NCBI GenBank assembly: GCA_031260975.1
Contig: JAISKJ010000007.1
Span: 1 to 51,669 of the forward strand
From: Christensenellaceae bacterium
GTDB taxonomy: Bacteria; Bacillota; Clostridia; Christensenellales; UBA1242
Reading direction: 5' to 3'
DNA length: 51,669 bases
This document shows positions 19,787 through 28,431 of the stretch, in pieces (position 1 is the first letter of the stretch; each line of letters starts with the position of its first letter). The notes below the pieces were generated by a model. It saw only the letters and a list, made by a program, of their open reading frames with translations, was not told the DNA's origin and searched no databases. The position numbers and the translations under genes were made by a program.

Positions 19787-20536
19787 ATGACCAGAAAGTT
19801 TGCCATTATTACACAGTCTTTTTTGCGCAAAGTTTTGCGCGGTCTTATGTTGTTTGGTGTTATCGGGATTGTTGTGCTGATAGGGTATACCGTTCTTGAA
19901 CACTTTAACCTGCTTGAAAAAATTGACAGTGTAGAAGAAATCAGAAAGCTGATTTTGAGTGCGGGTGCGCTGAGCTATGTTATGTTTTTTGCGTTGCAGT
20001 TTTTGCAGGTGACGTTTTTACCTATTCCGTCTATGTTGACAACTCTGGCGGGAACAGTAATTTTCGGTCCCCTAACCAGCTTTATTTACAGCACCTGTGC
20101 TATACTTACGGGTAGTCTGGTGGCCTTCTGGCTGGGTCGCAGATACGGAATCAAAGTTTTGGGATGGATTGCGGGCAAAGAGGACGCTACAAAATTCAGA
20201 GATAAGCTCAGCCGCTGTAAATATATGTTTTGTTTAATGCTGTTGTTTCCGTTTTCACCCGACGACCTATTGTGTCTGATTGCGGGCACAACCACTATGA
20301 CCAAAAAGTTTTTTGTGACAAGTGTTTGTATATTCAGACCCATAGCTATATTTTTCACCTGCTTTTTTGGAGGAGGGTTTGTTATTCCGTTTAAAGGATA
20401 TTGGTTTATTTTGTGGGGTGCCTTGGCGGTGGCCATTTGCATACTCTTCTTTTTGAGTGTAAAGTATCAGCAAAAAATAGAAGAGACAATAAACCGCCTC
20501 TCCTATAAAGTTTCACTCAAAAAACTCAAACATTGA
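19787..20536 (+). CDS. TVP38/TMEM64 (DedA-like, VTT domain) membrane protein
   Basis: A 249-residue integral membrane protein. Spans are visible near 15-35, 58-80, 85-110, 150-168 and 180-228. The VTT core reads FLQVTFLPIPSMLTTLAGTVIFGPLTSFIYS with the following GSLVAFWLGRRYG, both conserved in the family. Relatives take part in envelope homeostasis and some act as lipid flippases (family knowledge); the substrate is unknown here. There is no Shine-Dalgarno site, and TATAAT (19776-19781) ends five bases before the ATG, so the message may be leaderless. Its end overlaps the convergent ychF end by 11 bases. Confidence 0.8.
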   Translation: MTRKFAIITQSFLRKVLRGLMLFGVIGIVVLIGYTVLEHFNLLEKIDSVEEIRKLILSAGALSYVMFFALQFLQVTFLPIPSMLTTLAGTVIFGPLTSFIYSTCAILTGSLVAFWLGRRYGIKVLGWIAGKEDATKFRDKLSRCKYMFCLMLLFPFSPDDLLCLIAGTTTMTKKFFVTSVCIFRPIAIFFTCFFGGGFVIPFKGYWFILWGALAVAICILFFLSVKYQQKIEETINRLSYKVSLKKLKH

Positions 20537-21620
20537 ATCTAAACAGCACAATGTCGCCGTCCTGCATCACATATTCTTTGCCTACACTTTGCACTTTGCC
20601 TTTTTCTTTGGCGCCATTAAATCCGCCGAAAGCAATTATATCGTCATACTTAACAATTTCGGCCCGAATAAAGCCCTTTTCAAAATCGGTGTGAATTTTT
20701 CCCGCTGCCGCAGGAGCTTTTGTTCCTTTTTTGATTGTCCACGCCCGCACTTCTTTTTCGCCTGCGGTCAAATAGCTCATAAGACCCAGAAGGTCATAGC
20801 TGGCAATAATTAGTTTTTCAAGGCCGCTTTGATTAAGGCCTAGCTCAAGCTTAAACATGTCGCGCTCTTCTTCACTCAGTGATATCAGCTCTTCTTCAAG
20901 ACGGCAGCTGAGGGCAATGCATCCGGCATTTTCGCTTTTGGCAAACTCTATCACAAATTTTACGTTGGGGAGGTTTTCAGGGTCGTTTATTTCGTTTTCG
21001 CCGACATTGGCTACATATATTATCGGCTTTGTGGTAAGCAAAAAGAAACCGTCAACCATCACTTGTTCTTCTGCGCTGAATTTTATGCTTCGTACTGGTT
21101 TTTCACGCTCAAGTGCGGCTTTTATTTTTTCAAGAATTTCAACCTCGGCCTTGGCATCTTTATCGCCGCTTCGGGCAAGTTTAATTGATTTTTCGTATCG
21201 TTTGTTTACTGTTTCAATATCAGCCAAAATCAGTTCAAGGTTTATTATTTCAATATCACGTTTGGGGTTGACACTTCCTTCAACATGGATAATATTATTA
21301 CTTTCAAAACATCTGACCACATGAATAAGGGCATCTACCTCGCGGATATGACTAAGGAATTTGTTTCCAAGCCCTTCGCCTGTGCTGGCACCTTTTACAA
21401 GGCCCGCAATATCAACAAACTCAATTTGGGCGGGCGTGATTTTTTGACTATTATAAAGCTTAGCAAGTTTTTCAAGCCTGACGTCCGGCACATCAACAAT
21501 GCCCACATTGGGCTCAATGGTGCAAAAGGGATAGTTGGCACTCTCTGCCCCCGCTTTTGTTATTGCGTTAAAAAGTGTACTTTTGCCTACATTAGGAAGG
21601 CCGATTACTCCGAGTTTCAT
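20526..21620 (-). CDS. ychF: Obg-family ATPase/GTPase YchF (OLA1)
   Basis: The 364-residue protein has P-loop GLPNVGKST near residue 6, DIAGLVKGASTGEGLGNKFL (switch II) and, in place of the usual NKxD, the NxxE form (NVGE), which in this family confers ATP preference. A coiled insertion and a C-terminal TGS domain follow (FNGAKEKGKVQSVGKEYVMQDGDIVLFRFNV). YchF binds ribosomes and affects stress tolerance. The ATG at 21620 has AGAGG upstream; an upstream in-frame ATG (21650) is not conserved sequence. It is divergent from uppP. Confidence 0.95.
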   Translation of the reverse strand: MKLGVIGLPNVGKSTLFNAITKAGAESANYPFCTIEPNVGIVDVPDVRLEKLAKLYNSQKITPAQIEFVDIAGLVKGASTGEGLGNKFLSHIREVDALIHVVRCFESNNIIHVEGSVNPKRDIEIINLELILADIETVNKRYEKSIKLARSGDKDAKAEVEILEKIKAALEREKPVRSIKFSAEEQVMVDGFFLLTTKPIIYVANVGENEINDPENLPNVKFVIEFAKSENAGCIALSCRLEEELISLSEEERDMFKLELGLNQSGLEKLIIASYDLLGLMSYLTAGEKEVRAWTIKKGTKAPAAAGKIHTDFEKGFIRAEIVKYDDIIAFGGFNGAKEKGKVQSVGKEYVMQDGDIVLFRFNV

Positions 21621-21723
21621 GTTTACCTCTGATGGGATTATATCACACAATCAAAAAATCAACAACTATAAGTTGCTTGCGATTTTTTTCATATACCCAT
21701 ATCGTAGCACACATAATATATGT

Positions 21724-22488
21724 ATGGTGATTTTTATTATCTTGGGTATTATTCAGGGGCTGACGGAATTTTTGCCAATTTCATCCAGCGGGCACTTGGT
21801 GCTGTTTGAAAATATTTTTGGTGTGGAAGGCGACCTTATATTTCTAAACGTAGTTCTGCATTTAGGAACGTTTTTCGCTGTGTGTTTATACTATCGCAAA
21901 GCACTCTGGGAATATATTAAAAAACCCTTTCAAAAAGAAGTGGGGTATCTTGCTGTTGCCACCGTTCCGGCAGTGGTTATGGTGCTTTTACTTCGTAGCC
22001 TTGTCGAGCAGAGTTTTGGCGGAGCCTATCTTGCTTTTGGTTTTTTAGTCAGTGCGGCTATGCTGACTGTTGCCAGCATTGTTATGAGGGGTAGTGAGCG
22101 CAAGATAAAACCGTTTAATATTAAAACCGCTATTGTCATGGGCATATTTCAGGCGTTTGCGATATTTCCCGGAATATCGCGCTCGGGCTCCACTATTTGC
22201 GGGGGGATTTTGTTTGGCGCAGATAAAGAAAAAGCCGCGAACTTTTCTTTTATTATGAGCATTCCTATAATTCTGGCCTCTTTGGTGTTTGAATGTTTTA
22301 AGCTGAGCCCCAACAGCTTTGAGGCGGGAATTCTGCCAATGCTTCCGGGTTTTATATTTGCTTTTGTGTTTGGGCTTTTGGCAATAAGCGTTATGCTTAA
22401 AGTAGTAAAGCGTGCCAATTTCTGGTGTTTTGTGGCTTATCTTGTTGTGCTTGGAGTGGGGCTCACCGTGTGGCAGATGATAGCATAA
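21724..22488 (+). CDS. uppP: Undecaprenyl-diphosphatase
   Basis: It recycles the lipid carrier of peptidoglycan synthesis by removing a phosphate from undecaprenyl diphosphate. The 254-residue membrane protein has both family motifs: GLTEFLPISSSGHLVLFE near the N-terminus (catalytic Glu/His) and GISRSGSTICGG (about 150-160). Seven or eight hydrophobic spans can be seen. The ATG at 21724 is chosen because homology starts there; the frame is open upstream through ychF. No ribosome site is seen and an AT-rich -10-like CATAAT lies six bases upstream, so it may be leaderless. Confidence 0.93.
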   Translation: MVIFIILGIIQGLTEFLPISSSGHLVLFENIFGVEGDLIFLNVVLHLGTFFAVCLYYRKALWEYIKKPFQKEVGYLAVATVPAVVMVLLLRSLVEQSFGGAYLAFGFLVSAAMLTVASIVMRGSERKIKPFNIKTAIVMGIFQAFAIFPGISRSGSTICGGILFGADKEKAANFSFIMSIPIILASLVFECFKLSPNSFEAGILPMLPGFIFAFVFGLLAISVMLKVVKRANFWCFVAYLVVLGVGLTVWQMIA

Positions 22489-22556
22489 AGAAGGCACAAT
22501 AGCGTATTTGTTTTTACTTTTGGTTTTTTTATGATAATATATGATGAGAGGTAGCT

Positions 22557-24266
22557 ATGGACATCAGAGATTATATTATCAAAGAGGCAAATCTGAATAA
22601 AATCAGCGGCTTTAGTGCTGAACTTTTAACGGTGCCCCCCACAAGTGATATGGGAGACTTTTGTCTGCCGTGTTTTCCGTTTGCAAAGGAACTAAAAAAA
22701 GCTCCGTTCATGATAGCTGAGGAGCTGAAGAATAAGATAAACACTAACGGAATTATTGACAGAGCAGAAGTGGTCGGAGGATATCTGAATTTTTTTGTAA
22801 AACGTGAAGAAGTGACCAAAATAATTTTGGCTGAGATTTTAAAACAAGATAAAAACTTCGGAAGAAATAATATCGGAGAGGGCAAGACTGTATTCCTTGA
22901 TTTTTCGTCGCCCAATCTTGCCAAGTATATGCACATAGGGCATCTAGCAAATACTGTAATTGGAGAAAGCATTAAGCGTATTTTAAAATTTTGCGGATAT
23001 AAAGTAGTTGCAATAAACTATCTTGGAGATTTCGGAACACCGTTTGGAAAAATGGTCGCAGCTTATAAGCTTTGGGGGAACAAAGATGACGTCGACAAAA
23101 GAGGTGTTGACGCAATTCAGGACTTGTATATTAAAATCAGCGCCGAAATTGAAAAAGACCCCAGCCTCGCGGATTTGTCGCGGAATTGGTTCAGGCGGAT
23201 TGAAGAAGGGGACCCCGAGGCTCTGGAGATTTATAATTGGTTTATAACACTTGCCAAACAAGAAGTTAACAAAATATATGATATGTTGGGGGTGACCTTT
23301 GACGATTGGAGCGGAGAAGCCAAATACAGCAAGCTTATGGAACCGGTTTTGAAGGAGCTTGAAAAAAACAAGCTTGTTACTGCAAGCGAGGGGGCCAAAA
23401 TTGTGGACCTGCAAAACTATGGGCTTGGTGTGTGCATGGTGCAAAAAAGTGACGGCACAAGCCTTTATGCCACAAGGGACTTGGCAGCAGTTGAGGATAG
23501 GTATAAAACATATAAGTTTGACAAAGGAATATATATAACCGATGTTTCGCAAAAGCTGCATTTTGCTCAATGGTTTAAGGTTTGTGAGCTTTTGAAAAAA
23601 ACTTATGCAAAAGGGCTTGTGCATATAAGCTATGGGAGGTTTAGTCTGCCTGAGGGCAAGATTGCAAGCCGTAAGGGTAAACAGGCAGTAGTAAAAGACA
23701 TTCTGGATGCATCAATAAAGAGAGCCAAAAAGATTGTGCAGGAGCGCGGCGCCGAAGGCATTGACATAGAAACTGTAGCTCGTCAAATCGGCATTGGGGC
23801 AGTAGTATTCTTCCCCCTCAAACACGAAAAAAATAGGGATGTGGTTTTTGATCTTGAAAGCGCGCTTAGTTTTGACGGTGAGACCGCGCCGTATATGCAA
23901 TATACATATGCCAGATGTTGTAGCATTTTGAAGAAAGCTGAGGAAGTGCTAAACAAACCTATAGAGCAAATTATGAGTGGCAAAATTGAAACTAAAGATA
24001 TAAATAATACCGAAGCATTTGAGCTAATTAAACTGATAAATCAATTTCCGGCGGCTGTTGAAAGTGCCTTGCAAAGCTACGAACCAAGCATAATCAGCAA
24101 ACTAATAATCAGCTTAAGCCATGCATATAATGTGTATTATAACACCAACCGCATCATTGAAGACGGCAAAGTGAGCATAGGCAGGCTTATGCTGACATAT
24201 GCCACAAAAAAAGTTTTGAACACGGGACTTGAGCTTTTAAATATTGCAAGCATACCAAAGATGTAG
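22557..24266 (+). CDS. argS: Arginyl-tRNA synthetase
   Basis: This class I synthetase of 569 residues charges tRNA-Arg. The N-terminal Add-1 domain covers about 1-100 and the HIGH motif appears as KYMHIGHLAN near 122. The KMSKS-like loop is GKIASRKGKQ near 366, in place of GKMSTRKG. The C-terminal anticodon-binding helices end RLMLTYATKKVLNTGLELLNIASIPKM, the usual last residue being Met. GAGAGG precedes the ATG. It appears co-transcribed with the P-ATPase 27 bases downstream. A tRNA-Arg gene is also in this window (41491). Confidence 0.96.
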   Translation: MDIRDYIIKEANLNKISGFSAELLTVPPTSDMGDFCLPCFPFAKELKKAPFMIAEELKNKINTNGIIDRAEVVGGYLNFFVKREEVTKIILAEILKQDKNFGRNNIGEGKTVFLDFSSPNLAKYMHIGHLANTVIGESIKRILKFCGYKVVAINYLGDFGTPFGKMVAAYKLWGNKDDVDKRGVDAIQDLYIKISAEIEKDPSLADLSRNWFRRIEEGDPEALEIYNWFITLAKQEVNKIYDMLGVTFDDWSGEAKYSKLMEPVLKELEKNKLVTASEGAKIVDLQNYGLGVCMVQKSDGTSLYATRDLAAVEDRYKTYKFDKGIYITDVSQKLHFAQWFKVCELLKKTYAKGLVHISYGRFSLPEGKIASRKGKQAVVKDILDASIKRAKKIVQERGAEGIDIETVARQIGIGAVVFFPLKHEKNRDVVFDLESALSFDGETAPYMQYTYARCCSILKKAEEVLNKPIEQIMSGKIETKDINNTEAFELIKLINQFPAAVESALQSYEPSIISKLIISLSHAYNVYYNTNRIIEDGKVSIGRLMLTYATKKVLNTGLELLNIASIPKM

Positions 24267-24293
24267 CAGTTGCTAATTTTTAAAGGGGTTATT

Positions 24294-26981
24294 ATGCCTG
24301 ATTTTCACAACAAAAAAGTAGAAGAGGTATATAGTGAGCTTGGTGCCACCGAAGAGGGGCTGAGCGACGAAGAGGCAAAAATTCGGCTGAAAAAGTATGG
24401 AGAGAACAAGCTTCCCGAAATCAAGAAGCCGAGTATGTTTTTACGTTTTATTAAACAGTTTAAAGACATTATGATAATCATTTTGGTGGCTGCGGCTGTA
24501 GTATCGTTGTTTGTAGGCCTTTTCAGTGCCCACGGTGATATGACGGAGGTCATTGACGCCATAATTATTATTATTATAGTTTTGATAAATGCCTTTATGG
24601 GGCTTGTTCAGGAAATGAAGGCCGAAAACGCTATGGAGTCGCTTAAAAAGATGAGCGAGCCTACCGCCAGAGTAATAAGAGGTGGCAAGAGAATGAGTAT
24701 TCCTACCCATGAGATAGTTGTAGGAGATACAATAGTCCTTGAGGCTGGCGACATAGTTCCTGCGGACATACTCCTGACTGAAATTGCAAGTTTGCGATGC
24801 TCCGAAGCTGCCCTTACGGGTGAGAGCGGAGCTGCTCGTAAAGAAGCGGGAGTAGTTCTTCCCAAAAAGACCCCTATCGGCGACAGGCGTAATATGTGCT
24901 TTAGCGGAAGCACGGTGGCGTATGGCCGGGGTGTGGGTATTGCAGTGGCTACTGGCGTTGAGGCCGAGATAGGAAAGATTGCAACTATGCTTGGCAGCAA
25001 AGAGACCGACAAAACTCCGCTTGAAAAAAGTCTTGTAAAGCTTGGCGGAATAATCACAATATCAGTGCTTGCTATCGCTGCTGTAATTTTTGCGGTGGAT
25101 ATATTTGTAAAACCCGGCGAGCCGCTCAATGCCTTTTTGACGGCGGTAGCCCTTGCCGTTGCGGCAATCCCTGAAAGCTTGCCTGCAGTAGTGACCATAA
25201 TATTGTCACTTGGAGTAATGAGGCTTGCTAAAAAGAATGTTATAATCAAAAGACTGCACGCAGTCGAAACGCTGGGGTGCTGCGACGTGATATGTTCTGA
25301 CAAAACCGGCACAATCACTCAAAACAAAATGACAGTGCGTGAAGTGTATCTGGACGGCAGGCTTATTGTTACCGAAGAGTTTGACCCTCAGGTACCCAAC
25401 TCCATAAACCTTCTTAAATGTATGACGCTTTGCAACGACAGCCACAAGCATGATGAGGTTTATTTGGGTGACCCCACTGAAACGGCTCTTGCGGAGTTTG
25501 CCGAAAAGTTTGACTATAAAAAACGCGGACTTGAAATGAAGCATAAGCGCTTGGGAGAAATTCCGTTTGATAGTCAGCGAAAGCTTATGTCAACAGCCAA
25601 CATTGACGGCGAAAGAGTGGTAGTGTATACCAAAGGTGCCGCCGACGAAATCTTGAAACGCGTAACGCATATTATAATAAACGGCACCAGACGAAAAATA
25701 ACTGATGAAGACAAGCAGGTTATAATGAATATAGCAAGCACCATGGGGCACAAGGCTCTGCGAGTTTTGGGTTATGCCATAAGCGATTTTAGCGGTGTGT
25801 CTGCTCAACACATTGAGGCAGGTGACATTGCAGAAAAGAACCTGACATTTGTGGGGCTCAGCGGCATGATGGACCCGCCAAGAGCAGAGGTTGAGGAGGC
25901 AATCAAGAAATGTAAAACTGCCGGAATGAAAGCTGTTATGATAACAGGCGACCATATGGACACAGCCTATGCCATTGCAAAAGAGCTGAAAATGATAAAA
26001 TCGAGAGAAGAGGTAATTGAAGGAGCATATCTGGATAAATTCAATGACGAAGAGCTTAAAGTGGAAATTGTCAGGTTTTCGGTTTTTGCAAGAGTGAGCC
26101 CTGAGCATAAGGTGCGAATAGTAAGAGCTTTGAGGGCAAACGGAAAGGTTGTAGCTATGACGGGTGACGGAGTAAACGACGCGCCGAGCATAAAATCTGC
26201 ACATATAGGCATCGGTATGGGCATAACCGGCACCGAAGTGACCAAGGAAGTGGCAGATATGGTTTTGACCGACGACAACTTTGCAACTATTGTTGTGGGA
26301 GTTGAAGAGGGCCGAAAGATATTCAGTAATATACAAAAAACCATACAGTTCTTGTTAAGTTGTAACATTGCTGAAGTTTTGGTCTTATTCTCCTTGACAC
26401 TTGCTTATCCCGAACTTACCGTACTTCTGCCCATACAGATTTTGTTTATAAACCTTGTTACCGATACGCTGCCGGCAGTGGCCCTTGGCATGGAAAACGC
26501 CGAACGTAATGTTATGATGCGGCCGCCGCGAAGGAGTAGTGCAAGCATTATCGGCGGCAGGATTGGCGTAAATATTCTCTATCAGGGAATATTTGAAGCT
26601 ATAATTGTTGTAGGCGCATTTATGGCAGGACTGTATATGTTTAACTCAGATGTAATTGCGGCAACAATGGTATTTATTTCGCTTAACCTGATACAGATAC
26701 TGCACATGTTTAATGTGAGAACAACCGGTTCAGTATTCAAGAGCAATCCTTTCAAAAACAAAATGTTCTGGATAGCATTTATAATAGGCTTGGCGCTTAT
26801 TGCGGTAGTTTGCTTCGTGCCGTTTATGAGTTATCTGTTCCAGGTGGCAGAGTTGTCGCTGATGCAGTGGATTGTCACAATCGTGATGTCGCTGATGATT
26901 ATTCCGGTGTGCGAGATAGTGAAATTCTTTCAAAAGCTGTCTGACAAAAGGAAAGCCAAAGAACAGTTTGGTGCTGAGTGA
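24294..26981 (+). CDS. Cation-translocating P-type ATPase, calcium type
   Basis: Membrane pump of 895 residues. An N-terminal cation-ATPase domain (VEEVYSELGATEEGLSDEEA) is followed by the actuator loop TGES (LTGESGAARKE). Asp336 in CSDKTGTITQNKMT is the phosphorylated aspartate. VMITGDH and TGDGVNDAPS form the hinge. Ten spans are visible. Ion-site residues in AIPESLPAVVT (usual PEGLP) and in LFINLVTDTLPAVALGME match the SERCA/PMCA-like Ca group. Export of Ca2+ (or Mn2+) from the cytoplasm is likely. The ATG at 24294 has AAGGGG upstream. It is 28 bases after argS and just before sod, so one operon. Confidence 0.93.
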   Translation: MPDFHNKKVEEVYSELGATEEGLSDEEAKIRLKKYGENKLPEIKKPSMFLRFIKQFKDIMIIILVAAAVVSLFVGLFSAHGDMTEVIDAIIIIIIVLINAFMGLVQEMKAENAMESLKKMSEPTARVIRGGKRMSIPTHEIVVGDTIVLEAGDIVPADILLTEIASLRCSEAALTGESGAARKEAGVVLPKKTPIGDRRNMCFSGSTVAYGRGVGIAVATGVEAEIGKIATMLGSKETDKTPLEKSLVKLGGIITISVLAIAAVIFAVDIFVKPGEPLNAFLTAVALAVAAIPESLPAVVTIILSLGVMRLAKKNVIIKRLHAVETLGCCDVICSDKTGTITQNKMTVREVYLDGRLIVTEEFDPQVPNSINLLKCMTLCNDSHKHDEVYLGDPTETALAEFAEKFDYKKRGLEMKHKRLGEIPFDSQRKLMSTANIDGERVVVYTKGAADEILKRVTHIIINGTRRKITDEDKQVIMNIASTMGHKALRVLGYAISDFSGVSAQHIEAGDIAEKNLTFVGLSGMMDPPRAEVEEAIKKCKTAGMKAVMITGDHMDTAYAIAKELKMIKSREEVIEGAYLDKFNDEELKVEIVRFSVFARVSPEHKVRIVRALRANGKVVAMTGDGVNDAPSIKSAHIGIGMGITGTEVTKEVADMVLTDDNFATIVVGVEEGRKIFSNIQKTIQFLLSCNIAEVLVLFSLTLAYPELTVLLPIQILFINLVTDTLPAVALGMENAERNVMMRPPRRSSASIIGGRIGVNILYQGIFEAIIVVGAFMAGLYMFNSDVIAATMVFISLNLIQILHMFNVRTTGSVFKSNPFKNKMFWIAFIIGLALIAVVCFVPFMSYLFQVAELSLMQWIVTIVMSLMIIPVCEIVKFFQKLSDKRKAKEQFGAE

Positions 26982-26995
26982 AAAAGGAGACATAT

Positions 26996-27640
26996 ATGGA
27001 AACAAACAACAAATATCCCTTTGTAAATCTTCCTCTTCCTTATGCCTATAATGCGTTGGAACCATACATTGACGAAAAAACTATGATGCTTCATCATGAC
27101 AAGCATTTACAGACTTATATCGACAACCTGAACACAGTGCTGCATAATCAGCCCAAATATCAGGAGTGGACATTGGAAGAACTGCTTTATAACGCAGCCA
27201 GGCTTCCGGCTGACATACAGACCGCGGTCATAAACAACGGTGGCGGGGTATATAATCACAGGCTGTATTTTGACGGGCTGATAAACGGCGGCACCAAGAT
27301 AGGACCTAAAACCTCTCAGCTTATAGACAAAAGCTTTGGCAGCATGGATAAGTTTAAGGAACAACTTAAAGTTATGGGTCTTGGTGTGTTTGGCTCGGGC
27401 TATGCATGGCTGGGATTTAACAAGGCTGGTGAACTGAAACTTATAAAGACCGCAAATCAGGATACACCCATTCCGCTGAATTTATATCCGATTTTGAACC
27501 TGGACGTCTGGGAGCACGCGTATTATTTGAAGCATTACAACGTCAGAACAGATTATATTGATGACTATCTTAATATAATAAATTGGGATAGAGTTGAAGA
27601 ACGTATAACAGAGTTTGAAAAAAAGAATAGAAAAGTTTAA
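26996..27640 (+). CDS. sodA: Superoxide dismutase, Fe/Mn family (Mn-type residues)
   Basis: The 214-residue enzyme converts superoxide to oxygen and hydrogen peroxide in the cytoplasm. All four metal ligands are visible: His in MMLHHDKHLQTYID, His in GGVYNHRLYFDGL, and Asp/His in LDVWEHAYYLKHYN. Gly-Gly before the second ligand and Gln in TANQDTPIPL in the C-terminal half are the pattern usual for Mn rather than Fe enzymes. The ATG at 26996 has AAAAAGGAG; the upstream GTG overlapping the ATPase end is less likely. It ends a probable argS-ATPase-sod operon. Confidence 0.92.
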   Translation: METNNKYPFVNLPLPYAYNALEPYIDEKTMMLHHDKHLQTYIDNLNTVLHNQPKYQEWTLEELLYNAARLPADIQTAVINNGGGVYNHRLYFDGLINGGTKIGPKTSQLIDKSFGSMDKFKEQLKVMGLGVFGSGYAWLGFNKAGELKLIKTANQDTPIPLNLYPILNLDVWEHAYYLKHYNVRTDYIDDYLNIINWDRVEERITEFEKKNRKV

Positions 27641-27652
27641 GTTTTAAAAAAT

Positions 27653-27696
27653 AGACCGACCAGACGGTTAGAACCGAACGGTCGGTCTGTTTTTTG
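27653..27696 (+). terminator. Nested-hairpin terminator (repeat family copy 2)
   Basis: Outer arms AGACCGACC / GGTCGGTCT enclose CGGTTAGAACCG; then GTTTTTTG. It is nearly the same sequence as 8263-8305. Confidence 0.85.
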
Positions 27697-27760
27697 TAGC
27701 AAAGAAAAACAGCTATTAAGTATTTTTTTTATCAAACCAATACAGACTTATTTTTTATGG

Positions 27761-27783
27761 CGTTGGCTCTGCCAACGGTTTTT
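27761..27783 (+). terminator. Second terminator-like hairpin before marR
   Basis: CGTTGGC, loop TCT, GCCAACG, GTTTTT. Confidence 0.6.
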
Positions 27784-27831
27784 ATATATAAATGAGAAAA
27801 TAAAAAAAACAAAAATATTCACAAAAAGTAG

Positions 27832-27860
27832 TTGACAACTCAACCATGTTGGAATATAAT
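27832..27860 (+). promoter_or_regulatory. Consensus promoter of the MarR-ABC operon with possible operator
   Basis: TTGACA (27832-27837), 17-base spacer, TATAAT (27855-27860). The spacer holds a short dyad CAAC-CAT-GTTG (27841-27851), a possible binding site for the MarR protein encoded downstream. Confidence 0.8.
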
Positions 27861-27891
27861 ACTGATATCTCTAAAATATCGAGCAGGCTTT

Positions 27892-27949
27892 TTGCGGTTA
27901 AATAATTTATAAATTTACCGATGAAAGAATTGCCGCAAGATATTTTTTA
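27892..27949 (+). promoter_or_regulatory. Possible transcription attenuator in the marR leader
   Basis: TTGCGG (27892-27897) can pair with CCGCAA (27933-27938), with an inner TAAAT/ATTTA pairing, followed by ATTTTTT (27943-27949). A 22-codon frame (ATG 27921 to TAG 27987-27989) covers the 3' arm and ends on the AGGAGG of marR. It lacks a clear ribosome site, so a leader-peptide role is only inferred. Confidence 0.4.
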
Positions 27950-27993
27950 TTATAACGAGATTTCAGCAGACAAAAAAAACAGGAGGTAGGGGT

Positions 27994-28431
27994 ATGTATT
28001 CAGAGGGAGACTTTCCGTCAGTGCAGATAAACAGGGCTAAGATGATACTAAAGAGTTATTTTGACAAAAAGGCGGCAGAGTTGGGTATAACCGGCCCTCA
28101 AGTACCCTACATTGCATTGATTGCAAAATCAGGTGAGGGGATAACTCAGATTGAGGCCACCAGAATATTGGGTTATGACAAAGCAAATTCATCAAGGGTG
28201 ATGTCTGAGCTTGAAAATAAACAGCTTATAGAAAAGATAACGCAGGATAAGCGGACGCTAATTCGGCTCACCTCAGATGGGCAGGAGATTGCCGGAAAAA
28301 TTCGTGAGATTACTCAGAAGTGGTATAAAACCAGCTTTGAAGGAATAGACAAAAAAGACATAGAAGTGTTTAGGCGCGTTAAAAAAAAGATGCTTGAAAA
28401 TTGTATGAAGGCAATTGAGGAGAAATTATGA
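27994..28431 (+). CDS. MarR-family transcriptional regulator
   Basis: The 145-residue protein has the MarR winged helix: TGPQVPYIALIAKSGEGITQIEAT (recognition region) and the wing KITQDKRTLIRLTSDGQEI. Long N- and C-terminal helices would form the dimer interface. AGGAGGTAGGGGT precedes the ATG. Its stop overlaps the first ABC gene (ATGA), so it and the exporter pair are translated together. By context it most likely represses this operon until a drug or metabolite binds. Confidence 0.9.
   Translation: MYSEGDFPSVQINRAKMILKSYFDKKAAELGITGPQVPYIALIAKSGEGITQIEATRILGYDKANSSRVMSELENKQLIEKITQDKRTLIRLTSDGQEIAGKIREITQKWYKTSFEGIDKKDIEVFRRVKKKMLENCMKAIEEKL

Noticed and set aside
26978..26995. GTG start for the superoxide dismutase overlapping the ATPase end
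   Set aside because: The AAAAAGGAG site would lie inside the coding region; the ATG at 26996 is correctly spaced from it.
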